Shown piece by piece: positions 22,910-34,937 of a stretch of 64,000 nt of DNA. The stretch comes from Antitrichia curtipendula. Taxonomy: Eukaryota; Streptophyta; Bryopsida; Hypnales; Leucodontaceae. The notes under the pieces were generated by a model. The model made no database searches, was not told the origin of the DNA, and saw only the letters and a program-made list of their open reading frames with translations. The DNA is taken from the NCBI GenBank assembly GCA_951230915.1, contig OX579641.1:3286001-3350000 (forward strand), written 5' to 3'. The position numbers and the translations under genes are program-made. Within the stretch, counting starts at the first letter, position 1, and the number at the start of each line of letters is the position of its first letter.

Positions 22910-23472
22910 ACGGTCGTTTCACTCATACTTTCAGATTTCAAACCTTTTTTTTGAGGGGGGCCCCACTGATCCTCCCCACCCTTTCGCTGGCGGGGGTGTG
23001 GGGGTGTGGGTTCCGGGATACAGGACGTGGGTGCATGTCCTGTTGATTGGGGCTTCATATTTTTTTCTCAATCAGTGTTTGTGGTTCCCCCCTTTAAGGA
23101 GATCCAACAAACGCCACCCGCAGCCCCTGACAGAGCCCATGTCAACTCCCATCCAAGGGCAGGTCGCAATGTGAAACGGAGTTGGCGGCCACTCACAAGC
23201 TGGCGTTGCCACATGACCAATAATTTTCCTTCCCAAGAGAGGAAATGCATATGATTGGCATGGAAGGAGGCTGGCGGGGGCGAGGCCGGGACTTCAGGTC
23301 CGTCGGGTACGAGGGGTCATCGTGAAGCCACCTGCCCGTACCAGTTCCAGCAGATCTCTTGCCTCTATGGGGAGGGTCGGTGTAAAACAAAGAGGTTGTT
23401 TGTTCTTTTCTCGGTGGCTACGTCCATTTGGACTGAAGTAGGGAATAGCAAGAAACAAGCTCTGACTAGTTT
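22910..23472. other. GC-rich island embedded in repeats
   Basis: About 560 bp of clearly GC-rich DNA with sharp edges against AT-rich repeats on both sides. It contains a GACCAATAAT-type CCAAT box (about 23215) and GC-rich blocks (23265-23310). Open frames on both strands are not recognisable. It may be promoter-type DNA or a captured gene fragment. Confidence 0.4.
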
Positions 23473-23473
23473 T

Positions 23474-24072
23474 CTAAACCCCTAAAGCCCCGAGTGTTTT
23501 TTTTTTTCAAAAAGACTCAAAACTACCACTTTTGGTGCATTCACTTTAAGGAAACCAGAAAAGCATTTATTGGGTGGGGGGGGGGGGATTTAACAGTAGG
23601 ATATTGTACTTAACTTGTCTGAGATCATGTAGTAAAAATTTCATCAAATTTGACCGTATGGATTGGAAGATATTAGCATTCAAAGTTGAACAAAAAGTTT
23701 TTTCTTAAGAAGATGCTTAAATTGCCCAAAAAACTAAGATTGTCCATAATGATCTCATCCCAAGTCCAAATAGAATGAATCAAAGCTTCACGTGTAGATA
23801 AAAACATAATATTTTAGGAAAATAATTCAAAAAAAAAGATTTTGACTTTTTGTATTTTTTTTTGGACTATCCGCCAATCTCCATTTCTTGCTTATTGTGC
23901 CATAACTTTTTCATCCGGCATCTGATTGAAACAAAAATTATATATTCACAAAGCTCTCGCAAAGCTACGCAACCTCAAAAAATCTCAAAAAAATTCACTT
24001 CAAATTGAGACAATAGGAAACTACCTGAACCCAAATTGTCCCCCAAGGGGACAAGTGGTCTTTAGAGGTTAA
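23474..24072 (+). mobile_element. TTAA-bounded unit E3 (599 bp)
   Basis: Left end CTAA-ACCCCTAAAGCCCC; right end GGTCTTTAGAGG-TTAA (24069-24072). The mirror copy 33122-33710 (589 bp) matches over the whole length. It holds the subterminal hairpin TTGTCCCC-CAA-GGGGACAA (24038-24056) and two copies of a TCCATAA/GCCATAACTTT module about 165 bp apart. Confidence 0.78.
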
Positions 24073-24213
24073 CAAATAGCCATGAATAGTTGGTCCAAGA
24101 CTGTATGCCATAGATTGCATTAAAAAAAAGGGCTAAATATAGATGTTTTATACGTGTACTTTCTCATTGGCTAAATTTATGGTATTTTTAATGTATCAAG
24201 GATTATATTGGTA

Positions 24214-24483
24214 ATAACCTCCTAAAGGAGTCGAGGCACATTTTGGGCAGAAATTGTGAAAAGCTCACACTTTTTAGGACAATGAGAAAAAAATGAAAAA
24301 AAAAAATGTTTTTCTTTTCCAAAATTTAACCATACACTTTTGTGCTAGACTACTATAGAAATGTGTTGAAAAACTTTAGAAACTTTTACCTAATAGACTA
24401 AAAGATCATAATGTTTGAAGATAGAAGAAGTTAGAAGAAAAAGTTGTTTTCTGACCTTGCCTAATAAGGCCGATAGACTTTAA
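24214..24483. repeat. TTAA-bounded unit E7a (270 bp)
   Basis: Left ATAA-CCTCCTAAAGGAG, right end at TTAA 24480-24483. Related to 28985-29200 (CACATTTTGGG, GCTAGACTACTAT, GAATGTGT...AAA). Confidence 0.5.
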
Positions 24484-25359
24484 TCCTTGAAGGACCATCA
24501 TGTTTAGGGGCCCAAAACTACTTCAAAATACTTGTCTCCAAAGCAAGGTCAAAATCTTCATCAATATATATATTTTCAACAAAACCAATCATATGATCTT
24601 TGGTTAACTAATTCATGTACATTATCCCCAAATTTTAGAGTGAATATCCCCACTAATTGCAAGTGCAAAATGCCTAAACTTCAAAATGTAGGCTTCTTTG
24701 GTCCTTCTAAAAGGTAAAGTTTTGTCTTTCAACATTTTAAGGAAAAAAACTTGTATGTCCATAACTTGTGCATTTTATTCAATAAGCTGGAAAATGAGTT
24801 GTATATATATATATACTAAAAAAACTTTCATATTCATTTTTTTTTAAATTTGTAAAGTAGAAGGTTTACTAAATGAAAGATATAACCAATATGCTTATAA
24901 CTTTTGAAATAATTTTAGAATTATTAATCCGAGTAGTAAGAATGTTCTAGTAAAAAACTAATTCCCTTTATTTTTGTTCTAAATCGATTTTTTAAAAATT
25001 GAAAGCAAAAGACAATTTCATATGTTTTTTCTACCTTCATTGCCCGTAAATACAACTCCTCATAAATTCTACTTCATTATATGGAATTGAATGGTTAATT
25101 TTTTTTAGTAGGTATCATTCTATACAATCTCAAAAAAATAATTAGTATATTTTGTTGCCTAGTTTGACATTGAAATTAAAAAAGCTTCTAACTTTTGCAA
25201 TATTTATCCAAATGACATGAAACAAAGTTTCACATGTAGATTATGATGAAAATCATCCATCCTAAAAAATTCATGCAAAAATTTAAAATTATGAAGTCAA
25301 TAGAGCCTACCCAAGTTCTTGAAAAGTCCAAAGAGGCTCCTTAGTGCTTTAGGGGTTAA
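24480..25359. repeat. TTAA-bounded unit E7b (880 bp)
   Basis: Left TTAA-TCCTTGAAGGACC; right TGCTTTAGGGG-TTAA (25356-25359). The interior contains CCATAACTTGTGCATTTTA and TCCAAATGACATGAAACAAA modules. No coding capacity. Confidence 0.55.
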
Positions 25360-25700
25360 CTCCTCCTAAAGTGCAATTTTTATACTATGCATGCCGTTAT
25401 TTTTTTACATTTGCATCTTCTTTTGTATAAGTTACATACTTGCTAAATTTTGGAAATAGAGGAGGAGTTTTGTACATGTTGCCCAAAGCTACTTGTATTG
25501 TTCAAAAAGCTTATCAGGCTATACAATTTTGATTCGGGCACCTAAAAGATGTTTTTCCCATTTCCACTAAAGGAGAACATGTTCACACCTTGTGTCAAAA
25601 TTTCATAAACATTTGACCAAAGTTGACTTTGTCCGTAAACTACCCTGGATTTTTTGCATATATACATTGAGTAATTGGCACTTGATCTTTTAGGAGTTAA
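25356..25700. mobile_element. TTAA-bounded unit E5 (345 bp)
   Basis: TTAA-CTCCTCCTAAAG at the left, GATCTTTTAGGAG-TTAA (25697-25700) at the right. The interior matches 29280-29570 (GAGGAGGAGTTTTG, TTCACACCTTGTGTCAAAAT). It shares TTAA with both neighbours. Confidence 0.65.
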
Positions 25701-26627
25701 TCCTAAAGGACCAAATGACATTTTTTAGAAAACATAGCAATTTTGGGCAACTCACTATAAATGGAAATTTTTTTTGCTTTGAAATTTTCACATAACATGT
25801 CCCAAAGGAGTAGTTTTAAGGCCCAATAATTTTTATAACTTTTGACCACATGGTTAAAAAGTTATTGTATGATATCTAGTTTTCATTGCTCGGCAAATAG
25901 CTTGAGCATCAAAAAGAAATTCTTTAAAAAACACTTTTTAAAATAATAGAAAACTGAAATTGATTTTTTAAGATTTATATATATGAGGAAAGCTTTTAAT
26001 CATTCCATTTTGATTAACAAGATAAAAATTGTATAGTTTGTAGGTAATTATGGAATCTCTACTCTAAGATAAACTTTAAAGTGCTTTATTTAACTCAGTC
26101 TTTTATATTTTTGAAAGAATAATAAAAAACATCAGGTATAGATTGTTTATTACAACACTGCAACTATTGGCATCTTCCAATTCTATTAGTAAATTGTTCA
26201 CAATTTAATGTTTTGAAATACTTCCTACTTTTTGTTACTTACTGTTTTTTTCCTACATTTTGTACAATTGCAAATGATCTAAATTTTTTCAAGCATGTAG
26301 AAAACTTGCCTTGAAAAATGAATCCAAAGGATTACAACCATTTGGGGCATTTTTTAATAATGATCTGACCTTGTGAATTGCAGCTGCCCGTATTTTTGCA
26401 AGGCCCAAAGCATGATTTTTGTCACTTCAAATGCTTTTATTTTGCAATCTTTGGGGTGGAAATTTCTGAAATTTTTTCCACATCTTTTCAAACTAGTATA
26501 CTACAAGTTCCTATAGTTACATGTATTCAAAAATGGTGTTTTTTTTCTAAAATTTGGTACTTCTACTAGAAATGGCAATTTTGGAGCCTTTTTGGTGAAA
26601 GCATAACAAAAAACCTTTAGGGGTTAA
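25697..26627 (-). mobile_element. TTAA-bounded unit E6 (931 bp)
   Basis: Left TTAA-TCCTAAAGGACCAAATG, right ACCTTTAGGGG-TTAA (26624-26627). Its right two thirds match 19588-20300 in inverted orientation and its left third matches 35910-36200 in the same orientation. Length agrees with E1 and the 40387 unit. Confidence 0.75.
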
Positions 26628-27854
26628 TAGCTCAAAGATGCAAACATTGCCTTTAAGAATATTTTTTTAATTATTCTATATGCATAAAAAAATGAAAGAA
26701 TAAGATGTACAAAATATAACAATTTGATATTTGAAAAAAATATCCAAGAAATGTATAATTGGGGGGGAAAAGGAGGGAGGGGGGGGGGGGCAAAATATCT
26801 AAAATGTAACAAATGTGCAACTATAACATTCTTGTGCCAAGGTAGTGTACCTTTGCTTCACTATAGCCAAAAATCTTGAAGGAAAGGTCGTCATGCATAA
26901 AGAGACAATGAAGAAGAAGAATTTTTTATTGTAACATGAATAAGTGACATTGTTAAAAAAAGACCCTAGCTCATTACTTAGTCAAGAATGTTATGAACAA
27001 GAAGCATTAAAATCCATTTGTAGTAGCAAAATTTCATTTATGCTCTCTAATTGATAAAGGACCTTCAAATTCTCACAAATTCTTGCAAATTCATCCTATA
27101 ATCATCTAAACAATGAATGTAGATTTGACCAATTGGTTTTATTTAATAATTATTTTTTAGATTTTGATTAAAAAAAACTAGAATAAGCACAAGTTGAAGC
27201 CTAATTTTGAATTGAGGATGAATTAATTACAAATTTATGACATACAAGAGGGATATATTTGGTACAATAAGATTCACATTGCTCACATTGAAGATGCTAA
27301 GATCAACCAAAAGAAAATCCATTTGCACATATAATAGATGCTAATATCAAGAACAATACATTAATGATTAGGAAAATGATCAGAGTAGTTGGTTTAAAGT
27401 GCTCGTTGGTGATAGGTTAAGCACCTCTTATTTTGATTTTGTAGGTTAATTTTGGGATGCAATAACCATTTTCAATACATGAAATAAAATAAGACATTTA
27501 TTTAGAATATTATCATTTATATATAGGAAAAAAATTAGGAGTAATATATACAAAGCAAGTTGTCCTACTAATTTAAGAGATTGATTTCATAAAACAATGA
27601 TTGGCCAATAAATAGTTCGTTGACCAATTGGACTTGATGTAAAGCCTAAAGCTTATGCTAATTTTTTAAAATAAGAAACTCTTTTGGAATCATTGGTAGC
27701 CTATTTATAAAAGATTTTCCTAATTTCTAAGAGTGTGGTTGTTTTTCATCATTCACAGGTAGGCCTAACAAAACTCTTCAAGAAATTGACAAGCTAAAAT
27801 CTTCCAAGTGTAGATTTTGTTTATCTAATTAAATTTGGGATATGCATTGTCAAA
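26628..27854. other. AT-rich spacer
   Basis: A G-rich run near 26761-26792. No gene or bounded repeat recognised. Confidence 0.4.
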
Positions 27855-28131
27855 TTAAACCCTAATGGACAATGACTATGTTTTCACCAAAAATGTTCCC
27901 AAACTACCATTTCTAGTACAAGTACCAATTTTTTTTTTATGTAGACAATATAACTTGCAATCTATGCAGACAAAGTTTTTGAAATTTCTTGCATACATTC
28001 CAAACTAGTCTAGTATAAGATCCTACGGTTAGACATGCACAACAAAAAAAAAAAATTTGCTTATTGCAATAGAAGTGACGATTTTGAGTGTATTTTGATG
28101 GAGAAAAAGGCCTTGGTCCAATAGGGGTTAA
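27855..28131. mobile_element. TTAA-bounded unit E11, shortest complete member (277 bp)
   Basis: Left TTAA-ACCCTAATGGACAATG, right, inverted, TTAA-CCCCTATTGGACCAAGG. The two ends stay alignable for about 80 bp (both run on to a CAAA-then-ACT block and a T-run), giving the clearest TIR pair in the family. It looks like an internal-deletion derivative of the 930-bp class: the central AAGATCCTACGG block also occurs in E2 and, inverted, in E1. Confidence 0.78.
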
Positions 28132-28975
28132 TAACTACCTTGAAAAGACAAAAAGAACCCATACCAAATCACTCTCAAAACTCTTCATTTGGCCGTGGCT
28201 AGCCACTTTTTTCTCCTCCATGTGCCTATTGTGGGACACTTCACCCGTCTGCCATGGTGATGCTCTTTTATGCCAATTCCCTTTCTCTTTGGAGGATAAT
28301 TCAATGAAAAATATTTCAGAAATGACTCTTTTATTTGTGCCACATATACATATGTATATTATGTATATGTAGCACATATATATGTATATCATATAATGTG
28401 TAATAATTTATTTATATTTATATTTTTTTTCAGAAATTGAAACTCCTCTAAAAAGGTTGCTTCAAGGACAAATGGATACTGCAAATGGATGGTAAATGGA
28501 TTGGTCGACCTTCCCATTTTGTTTCTGTCAGGCAATCCTCGCACGCAATGCCACATACATACAGTGAGTTATATGATGAAAAAATCAGATATTTGCTTCC
28601 AGGGATAAATAATTATGATCCATGGCAGGACTTGGCCACCAAGATTGGATCCCCACTTCTATCACAGCTGCACAGGGATAAGCTTCCCGAAGAAGTATAA
28701 AAATTAATAAGCATACTGACAGAGGCCTTTTCAAAATCTTTTCAACACTGTGAATGGATTTCAAAAAATAAAAATAAAAATAAAAACAAAAATAAATAAA
28801 AATAAATAAAAATAAATAAAAATCCTTACATGTACTAAGCTTACGCTGCCAACATGTAAGGAAGGAGGAGATGGGTTTCCCATTTGTTTTAAATGATAAG
28901 AAAATAAAAACATGTAAGGAGGGAATGTATTGGATAAGCATACTTCTGTTTGGACTGAATGTCCTTCCGTTATTC
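28132..28975. other. Spacer with coding-like 71-codon frame
   Basis: The frame 28485-28700 (plus) has composition closer to coding DNA than its surroundings and ends in a normal stop, but resembles no family I know and has no supporting exon borders. An alternating AT/ATA run lies at 28345-28400 and an (AAATA)n-like run at 28768-28822. Confidence 0.3.
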
Positions 28976-28979
28976 AACC

Positions 28980-29580
28980 CGTGAAGGACCAAGGCACATT
29001 TGGGGGGCAGGAATTGTGGAAAAGCTGACACATTTTAGGGCAGTGAGAAAAAATAAATTAAAAATGAGTTTTCTTTTTTTTACAATATTCAGCCATGCAC
29101 ATTTGTACTAGACTACTATGGGAATGTGTGGAAAAAGTTTCAGAAACTTTGACCACACGGATTGAAAGATATTGTGTTTAAAGTTAGAAGAAAAAGTTAA
29201 TTAGTTAGGTAGTTAGTTATTTTTTCTCTAACCATCCCCAACAGGGACAACAAACTTCAAGTCCTCCGGAAGTGAGATTTTACATTGTACACGGTGTGTG
29301 TGTGTTTTTGACATTTGCATCATATAAGTTTCATAATTAGAGGAGGAGTTTTGCACATGTTGCTCGAAGGTGTTGGACTGCCCCCAAGGTTAAGGAAAAC
29401 ATAACTTTTGGTCCATGCACTTGATCAGAAATTTTTATATTCCCACCAAGGGGGTATATGTTCATACCCTGTGTCAAAATTTTGTGAACATCCAATTAGA
29501 ATTAACTTCGTGTATAACTTCCCAAGGTCTCTTGTGTACGTTGAACAATCACTCGGTCCTTCAAAGGCTAAGGTATGTAC
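28980..29580. repeat. TTAA-family relative of 24214-24483 plus 25356-25700
   Basis: Consecutive matches to E7a (GGCACATTTGGGG, GCCATGCACATTTGTACTAGACTACTATGG in parts) and to E5 (AGAGGAGGAGTTTTGCACATG, CATACCCTGTGTCAAAATTT). Ends are degraded. Confidence 0.55.
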
Positions 29581-30262
29581 GTATGTATTGTACACCCAAA
29601 ATCAACAATCCAAAATGAATTAAAACCCGAAAGAGTTGTATAAACCTCAATACATATTTATTCAAGATGTACACAATCAAAACATGAGAGACAATACATT
29701 GAAATTTCATAACTTACTTATATAGTGTCCAAAGAATGTATGTTGAAGTGCATTGGAATCATCTTTTGGGTGCCAATAAGATCTAATAAACACAATTTTT
29801 TTTTAATAATGATTGTTCTGCTCAAATGTAAATAGTGACGATTATATGTGCCTATATCTTAGTTGTAAACAATTTACATTGCTAATCCTTTAATGACATT
29901 ACCAACATAGGGCATTTTCAAAGTCAATCATTATATTTCATATGATATTGATTCAATCAAGACATTTGTTTGTGACTTTTTGAAGGCAACATCATAAGGT
30001 GGGCACCTCCAAATGGGGGAATGCTAACATTTGAGCATAGAATCTATGAGCCCGTAGGCCTAGGAGTCTATATTATAGACCTTTTCTATGATTATAGGTG
30101 TCTATATTATAGTTACCTATGTTATGGATTCTGTCCATGTTATAGTATACCTATCTTATAGGTACATATGTTATAAACGCCTTCAAATTAGATGGTTGTA
30201 TGTTCACACCTACAATTAGATTCAAGGCTTGTAGGCTCACATCTTTGCGCTCACACGCTAGC
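29581..30262. other. AT-rich spacer with TATA(G)GT-type short repeats
   Basis: Near 30070-30180 short direct repeats of TATATTATAG/TATGTTAT occur. A similar style of repeat is near 36790-36850. No gene. Confidence 0.4.
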
Positions 30263-30265
30263 ACC

Positions 30266-30538
30266 ATTGCCTCCAAATGCGCCATTAGTCCAAATCCACC
30301 ATCATCATTCTAGGTACATCCTCCAAATCAATATGTACCTATATAGTAGAAATGATTTCAAAACCTCTACCAAGTGTTTTTTGACCCTTCATAACTTTTG
30401 TGTACGGTATCCAAATGTCTAGTTTTTTAGAACATTGAAACCTCCTTTCACTTGCCAACAAAAAAATATGAAAATTTGACCAATCTAATAATAGTAAGTA
30501 GGCACAATAGCAAAAAGAAGTGGTTTTAGGGGTGCCCC
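30266..30538. mobile_element. MITE family D, copy 2
   Basis: Left CCTCCAAATGCGCC, right (inverted) GGGGCACCCCTAAAACC. Internal CATAACTTTTGTGTACGG, CCTCCTTTCACTTGCCAAC and AGCAAAAAGAAGTGG, all shared with the other D copies. Confidence 0.7.
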
Positions 30539-30734
30539 TCTTATACATTGCATTTGAGCTTTGATTTCCCATCTTTTAGCTGAAGACAAGTTTTGTGTGC
30601 TTCATGAAATTGCTATTTCATCCACAGACTCCATGCATAGGTGGATCTATTGGCCAAAACCCAAAATATATGATTCAAACTGAGACGGTTGCATTGACCG
30701 GCTTAATTTTGTCCACTAAAAATTCCAAGGTTGC

Positions 30735-30965
30735 ATTGGATATCATTGCCACTTCATTCAGGGTTGCCCCCCTCGCTCGTCCATGAAAAATACTGAAGTT
30801 TTTTATTTGCCACACGTAATAAAAATTGCAAATTTTGAGTTCATATTTGCAATTAGAGGCCCGAAATGACTTGGAAGAGGTGTAGGAGATCAATTAGTCA
30901 TGCACAAAATAGGGGGGCTTTTATTTTACATGCGCCCCTAGAACGACTTCGGGGGACAAGCGAGG
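30735..30965 (-). repeat. Dispersed repeat R, copy 2
   Basis: Inverted match to 2990-3200. Landmarks on the minus strand: GCATGTAAAATAAAAG, CAAGTCATTTCGGG and CTCTAATTGCAAATATGAA. Confidence 0.6.
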
Positions 30966-32115
30966 TTGGTGGTTTATTCCAGCCTCATTGAGGAGCTAGT
31001 GCTTCATTTGCAACCACTGCCATCTTTCCTAGTAATCCCTCAAATTCTTTAGAACCAAAATGTTTTTGTTTTTTTACCTCCCTCTTGGTCCTTTAGGGGT
31101 TATTGTAGTTTGATTTTTGACTTCTACTGTAAATTAATCTACTGATTTTTTGGATGTAAATTTTTCCTAAAAATCTAAAAATATTTTTGCTTGCACATAT
31201 GAGTTTCAATGCAATTTCTATAAAGTATTGAATATTTGAAATTCAAAAACCATTTTTTTTTGTAATTACTGAAGGACAAGTGAGGAATTGCTACTCGGTA
31301 ATTTTTTTGTTCCTTGAGGCCATCATAGTTTGGTTACCACTTTAGGGCCATGACAAGAATATGCAACCTAAGTAAATTTCACATCTACTTATTTTCATTG
31401 AATTTTGAAGTTGAAATACACCCATGGATTTGCAGTGAAAAGGAAAAACTTACTACTTTGATTACTTCAATCTCAACAAAGTGGTATAGAATTTGAGTTT
31501 GAAATTTCAAGTATGTGTTTTAAATTACGAAGATGAGATTAAGATCCTATGGTCACATGAACATTACAACGTTACAACCGTCCATTTTTGCATTCTGTTG
31601 TGTTGAAAATCTTGACTGAAAAGTGACCATTTGTCCATTTCCAGTTTTTTTTGGGTGTGAAAATGTGAAGAAATTTCGAAAGAGATGAATTTATATTTTT
31701 CAAAAGAATTTTGCACCAAAATCACAACATATATTTGAGCTCACTGAATTGCATAATTGCTTCTATTTTGAGGCTCCAGAAGTAGCCTTTTTTCTACTTC
31801 TTCTCTTTTGAGCTAGTTTGAGACCTCGTCTTATTTAGATGAGACTCAATAGTTTGGCCTGATTTGAAGCTGCTCTCCACTCCTGAGGCCTACATTGGAG
31901 GTATCATGGGTAAAATGTCTGGCTTCCCAAATACCGTACTATGGTGGTGTTTTACAACAACCCTGTAACAATAGTAATGTAGGAACCATGATTTTCTAAC
32001 AAACTATGACAACTTCCCTATTGGGATGACAAAGCCTTGTTTTCAAACAAAAGGAGGCGCAAACCCTTAAACAATAAACATATCATTCAGTAGCAATAAA
32101 AAGGACTATGTTTCC
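30966..32115. other. AT-rich spacer
   Basis: GTCCTTTAGGGG-TTAT near 31089-31104 is a likely decayed right end of a TTAA-family unit whose left end I cannot place. No gene. Confidence 0.4.
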
Positions 32116-32119
32116 TTGG

Positions 32120-32190
32120 GTGGAATGGTGTGGAATATTCCATACCCATCAGTAGCTAATTATCCATGTGTCGCAAATTGTCAGTACATT
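32120..32190 (-). repeat. GGAATATTCC repeat, second copy
   Basis: Inverted relative of 15335-15440: GAATGGTGTGGAATATTCC followed by CATCAGTAGCTA. Confidence 0.6.
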
Positions 32191-32228
32191 GAAGCTTGCT
32201 CGCCTAGGTACTTGGGCCACAACTGTAG

Positions 32229-32556
32229 TTAAGGTAAGAGGTCCATAAATCGCCCACCTAAGGGTTGAAACGGAATTTTGAGGAGGTGAAGCTTCTTGAA
32301 ATATTTTTGAGTGAATTTTCCTCAAATGGAATTGGCATCTAACCAAAGTCGTTTCATATTTTTTGGGAGCTTTGTGGAATTAGTTACGAAATTTTGAAGT
32401 TGAAATGGCATAGGGCTCTAAAATCGCCTACTCTCTAAAATGTACACCACATGTACATTGCTAAAGGCTATGAAAAAAGCAACATGTACAAATAGTATAC
32501 ATTTGAGGAGGCAAGCGATTTTAGAGCCTGTTCGCTTTTAGAACCTCCTACTTTTG
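32229..32556. mobile_element. MITE family F, copy 2
   Basis: TIRs GGTAAGAGGTCCATAAAT (from 32233) and inverted AGTAGGAGGTTCTAAAAG. Left flank TTAA (32229-32232). Internal inverted subterminal match around ATCGCC. Confidence 0.6.
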
Positions 32557-32729
32557 TAACAAAATGGGTTACTAACCAACAATTCACTCAATTGATTTAG
32601 TAACAAAAAACTAAATTTTGAATATAACTTTCAACCATATAGAATTCAATTCTTTGAGCTCAAAGTATCATTTGAATTTCTTCACTATGTTTTGAACACC
32701 TCTTACAAGCTATGTTAGTATTTGAAATG

Positions 32730-33121
32730 AGAAGACAACTCTTTATATGCATATAGGGTGGTAGGAAGTAAAACAAACAATGTGGGATACATAAATTAGA
32801 AACAGTAGGAGCTCAACCGCTCATAGTTAAATAAAAAAGAATGTAAGAATTATGTTTGAAGTAGAATTTTAGACCTCTTTTAGGCATAGTAGAATAAAAA
32901 ATTTCAAAAATCTTTGAACTAAATTTTTTTGGGAAATCAAGTTAAATTTAATCTTCAATTTCTTTTTGTGATATTTCAAGTTTCTAATCAAAAGAATGGA
33001 CAAATTTCAGAGAGGGGTTGGAAAGGACATTTTTGTTTACATTTTCAAACATCCTCTCTAAATTTTGTCTATAACTTTTGCTTGGTGGCTTGAATATCAA
33101 ACATATTTTTGGAGATGAAAT
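32730..33121. mobile_element. Fold-back MITE, truncated copy 2
   Basis: The left arm is homologous to 14505-14785 (GGTGGTAGGAAGTAAAAC, GGCATAGTAGAAT, CTTTGAACTAAA, GAGAGGGGTTGGAA). The right arm begins normally but stops exactly at the TTAA that opens the next element (33122) and does not resume after that element. Confidence 0.7.
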
Positions 33122-33710
33122 TTAACTCCTAAAGGACCGTTTGTCCCCTTGGAGGACAATTTGTGTCCGGGTAGGTTCCTATTGTCTCAATTTGTAGTGA
33201 ATTTCTTTGTGATATTTTGAGGTTGTGTAGTTTTGCGAGAGCTTTGTGGATATATAATTTTTGTTTCAATCGGATGTTGGATGAAAAAGTTATGGCCCAA
33301 TAAGCAAGAAATGGATATTGGCGGGTAGCCCCCCCCCCCCAAATCACAAAATATCAAAATATATTTTTTCGAATTTTTTTTTCTAAAACATTATATTTCT
33401 ATCTATACGTAAAGCTTTGATTCATTCCATTTGGACTAGGGATGAGAAAGTTATGGACAATCTTATTTTCTGGGGCAATCTAAGCATTTTCTTCAGAAAA
33501 AACTTTTTATCCAACTTTGAATGCTAACATCTTCCAACCATACGGTCAAATTTGATAAAAAAATAAATTACTACATGATCTCAAACAAGTTAAGTACAAG
33601 TTTTACAATTAGATTCCAAAACAAATTGGTTTCCTTAAGTGAATACAATAGAAGTGGGTAGTTTTGAGTGTTTTTTTGACAGAAAACACCCTTGGGACTT
33701 TAGGGTTTAA
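33122..33710 (-). mobile_element. TTAA-bounded unit E4 (589 bp)
   Basis: Left TTAA-CTCCTAAAGGACC, right GGACTTTAGGGT-TTAA (33707-33710). Inverted full-length partner of 23474-24072. It retains the subterminal hairpin in slightly imperfect form (TTGTCCCC-TTG-GAGGACAA) and two GAAAGTTATGGACAA / AAAAAGTTATGGCCCAA modules. Confidence 0.78.
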
Positions 33711-34937
33711 CTTGTATAGTGGACTTTTACCTTCTTGGTTTATAATGGTTTGTTTTGTTATAAAGTACAACAATCCAATATTGTCAATCACCTAATTCCA
33801 AAAACTACCGGATCCTACCATTTGCGTTAGTCATCCACCTATTACAGTAGAATTTTGAATAAACAACACTTTCTAAAGTAATAAACCTCCCTAAAGTAAT
33901 ATTGACTATTGAGCCTAGTTTAGCTCGCATACAAATATCATGAAAGCAAATGACCCCTCTCTAATGTAAAAAACCTCTCTAATGTAATGTGTTAAACTCT
34001 AGTTTGTCTCTTTATAGCTACTGTACCACAATCTTAGCAACCCTTTAGCATCATGATAATGCACTTGGAGAGGGAACAAGTCAAAGTGTGGTTTAGCATG
34101 CGTCTACCCACACTTTACCAATTCTGTTCATGCAAACTTTGAAAAATCACAGAAAATTCATTTCTTGTCGGAATGTTTCAATTCAACTTGCAAATGGCTT
34201 CTCTCAAACTTCTCAATTTCCGAAAAATAAATGAGTTGGAAAATAGCTTCTCCAATATATACCATGATAGCAAATCTGCTTGCTAATAGGCATGTTCACC
34301 TTCTATTGGTTTCCAGCTGGGAATGAAATGACCCCATTTGCATCAAAATAATAATCAAAATGCAGGAAAAAATTTAAAAAAATTCAAGTGGAGACCTTTG
34401 ACTTTGAATGTGGGGTCAAAGGGAATCCATCCGGCGTCTGCTCCTTGAAGATGTATAAATGATTTGCACTCAAGGTTCAATTCTGCAGTCGATCATAAGT
34501 TGGACATGCAAAATCGATGGCAAATAAGTGCGGCAAGCAAGCTTGAATCATAGAAAAGTTGAATGCCAGATGTTCCCGCCTGTCTCTCTCAGACCACCAA
34601 TGAAACAAGTTGAAATGTATTTAAAAAAAAAAACAATTGTAAAGTGTCGAGTGACCTAACCGTTTAAACATATTGGCAGTACGTACATTTCATTTTTCTT
34701 ATGGCGCACTCAGACTTCGTCGATGTCAATGCAGTATTCTTCCCAAAGAATTTTAAAAAGAATTTCTCATGAATGCATACAACAAAATCTATCGTGAAAG
34801 TCAATTTTGGATAGAAGTCATCTGTCACTACATATTTGTTTTGACGATTTCATGTAGGTTTTTGAAAATTGTTATTTGTCATATTGCAAAATAAATAAAT
34901 AAAAATTTGATTGTTTGGATGAAAAGATAAGTTTTAA
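33711..34937. other. AT-rich spacer
   Basis: No gene or bounded repeat recognised. Confidence 0.4.

Noticed and set aside
28485..28700. 71-codon frame as a real gene
   Set aside because: Coding-like composition only; no recognised family, no exon support, surrounded by repeats.
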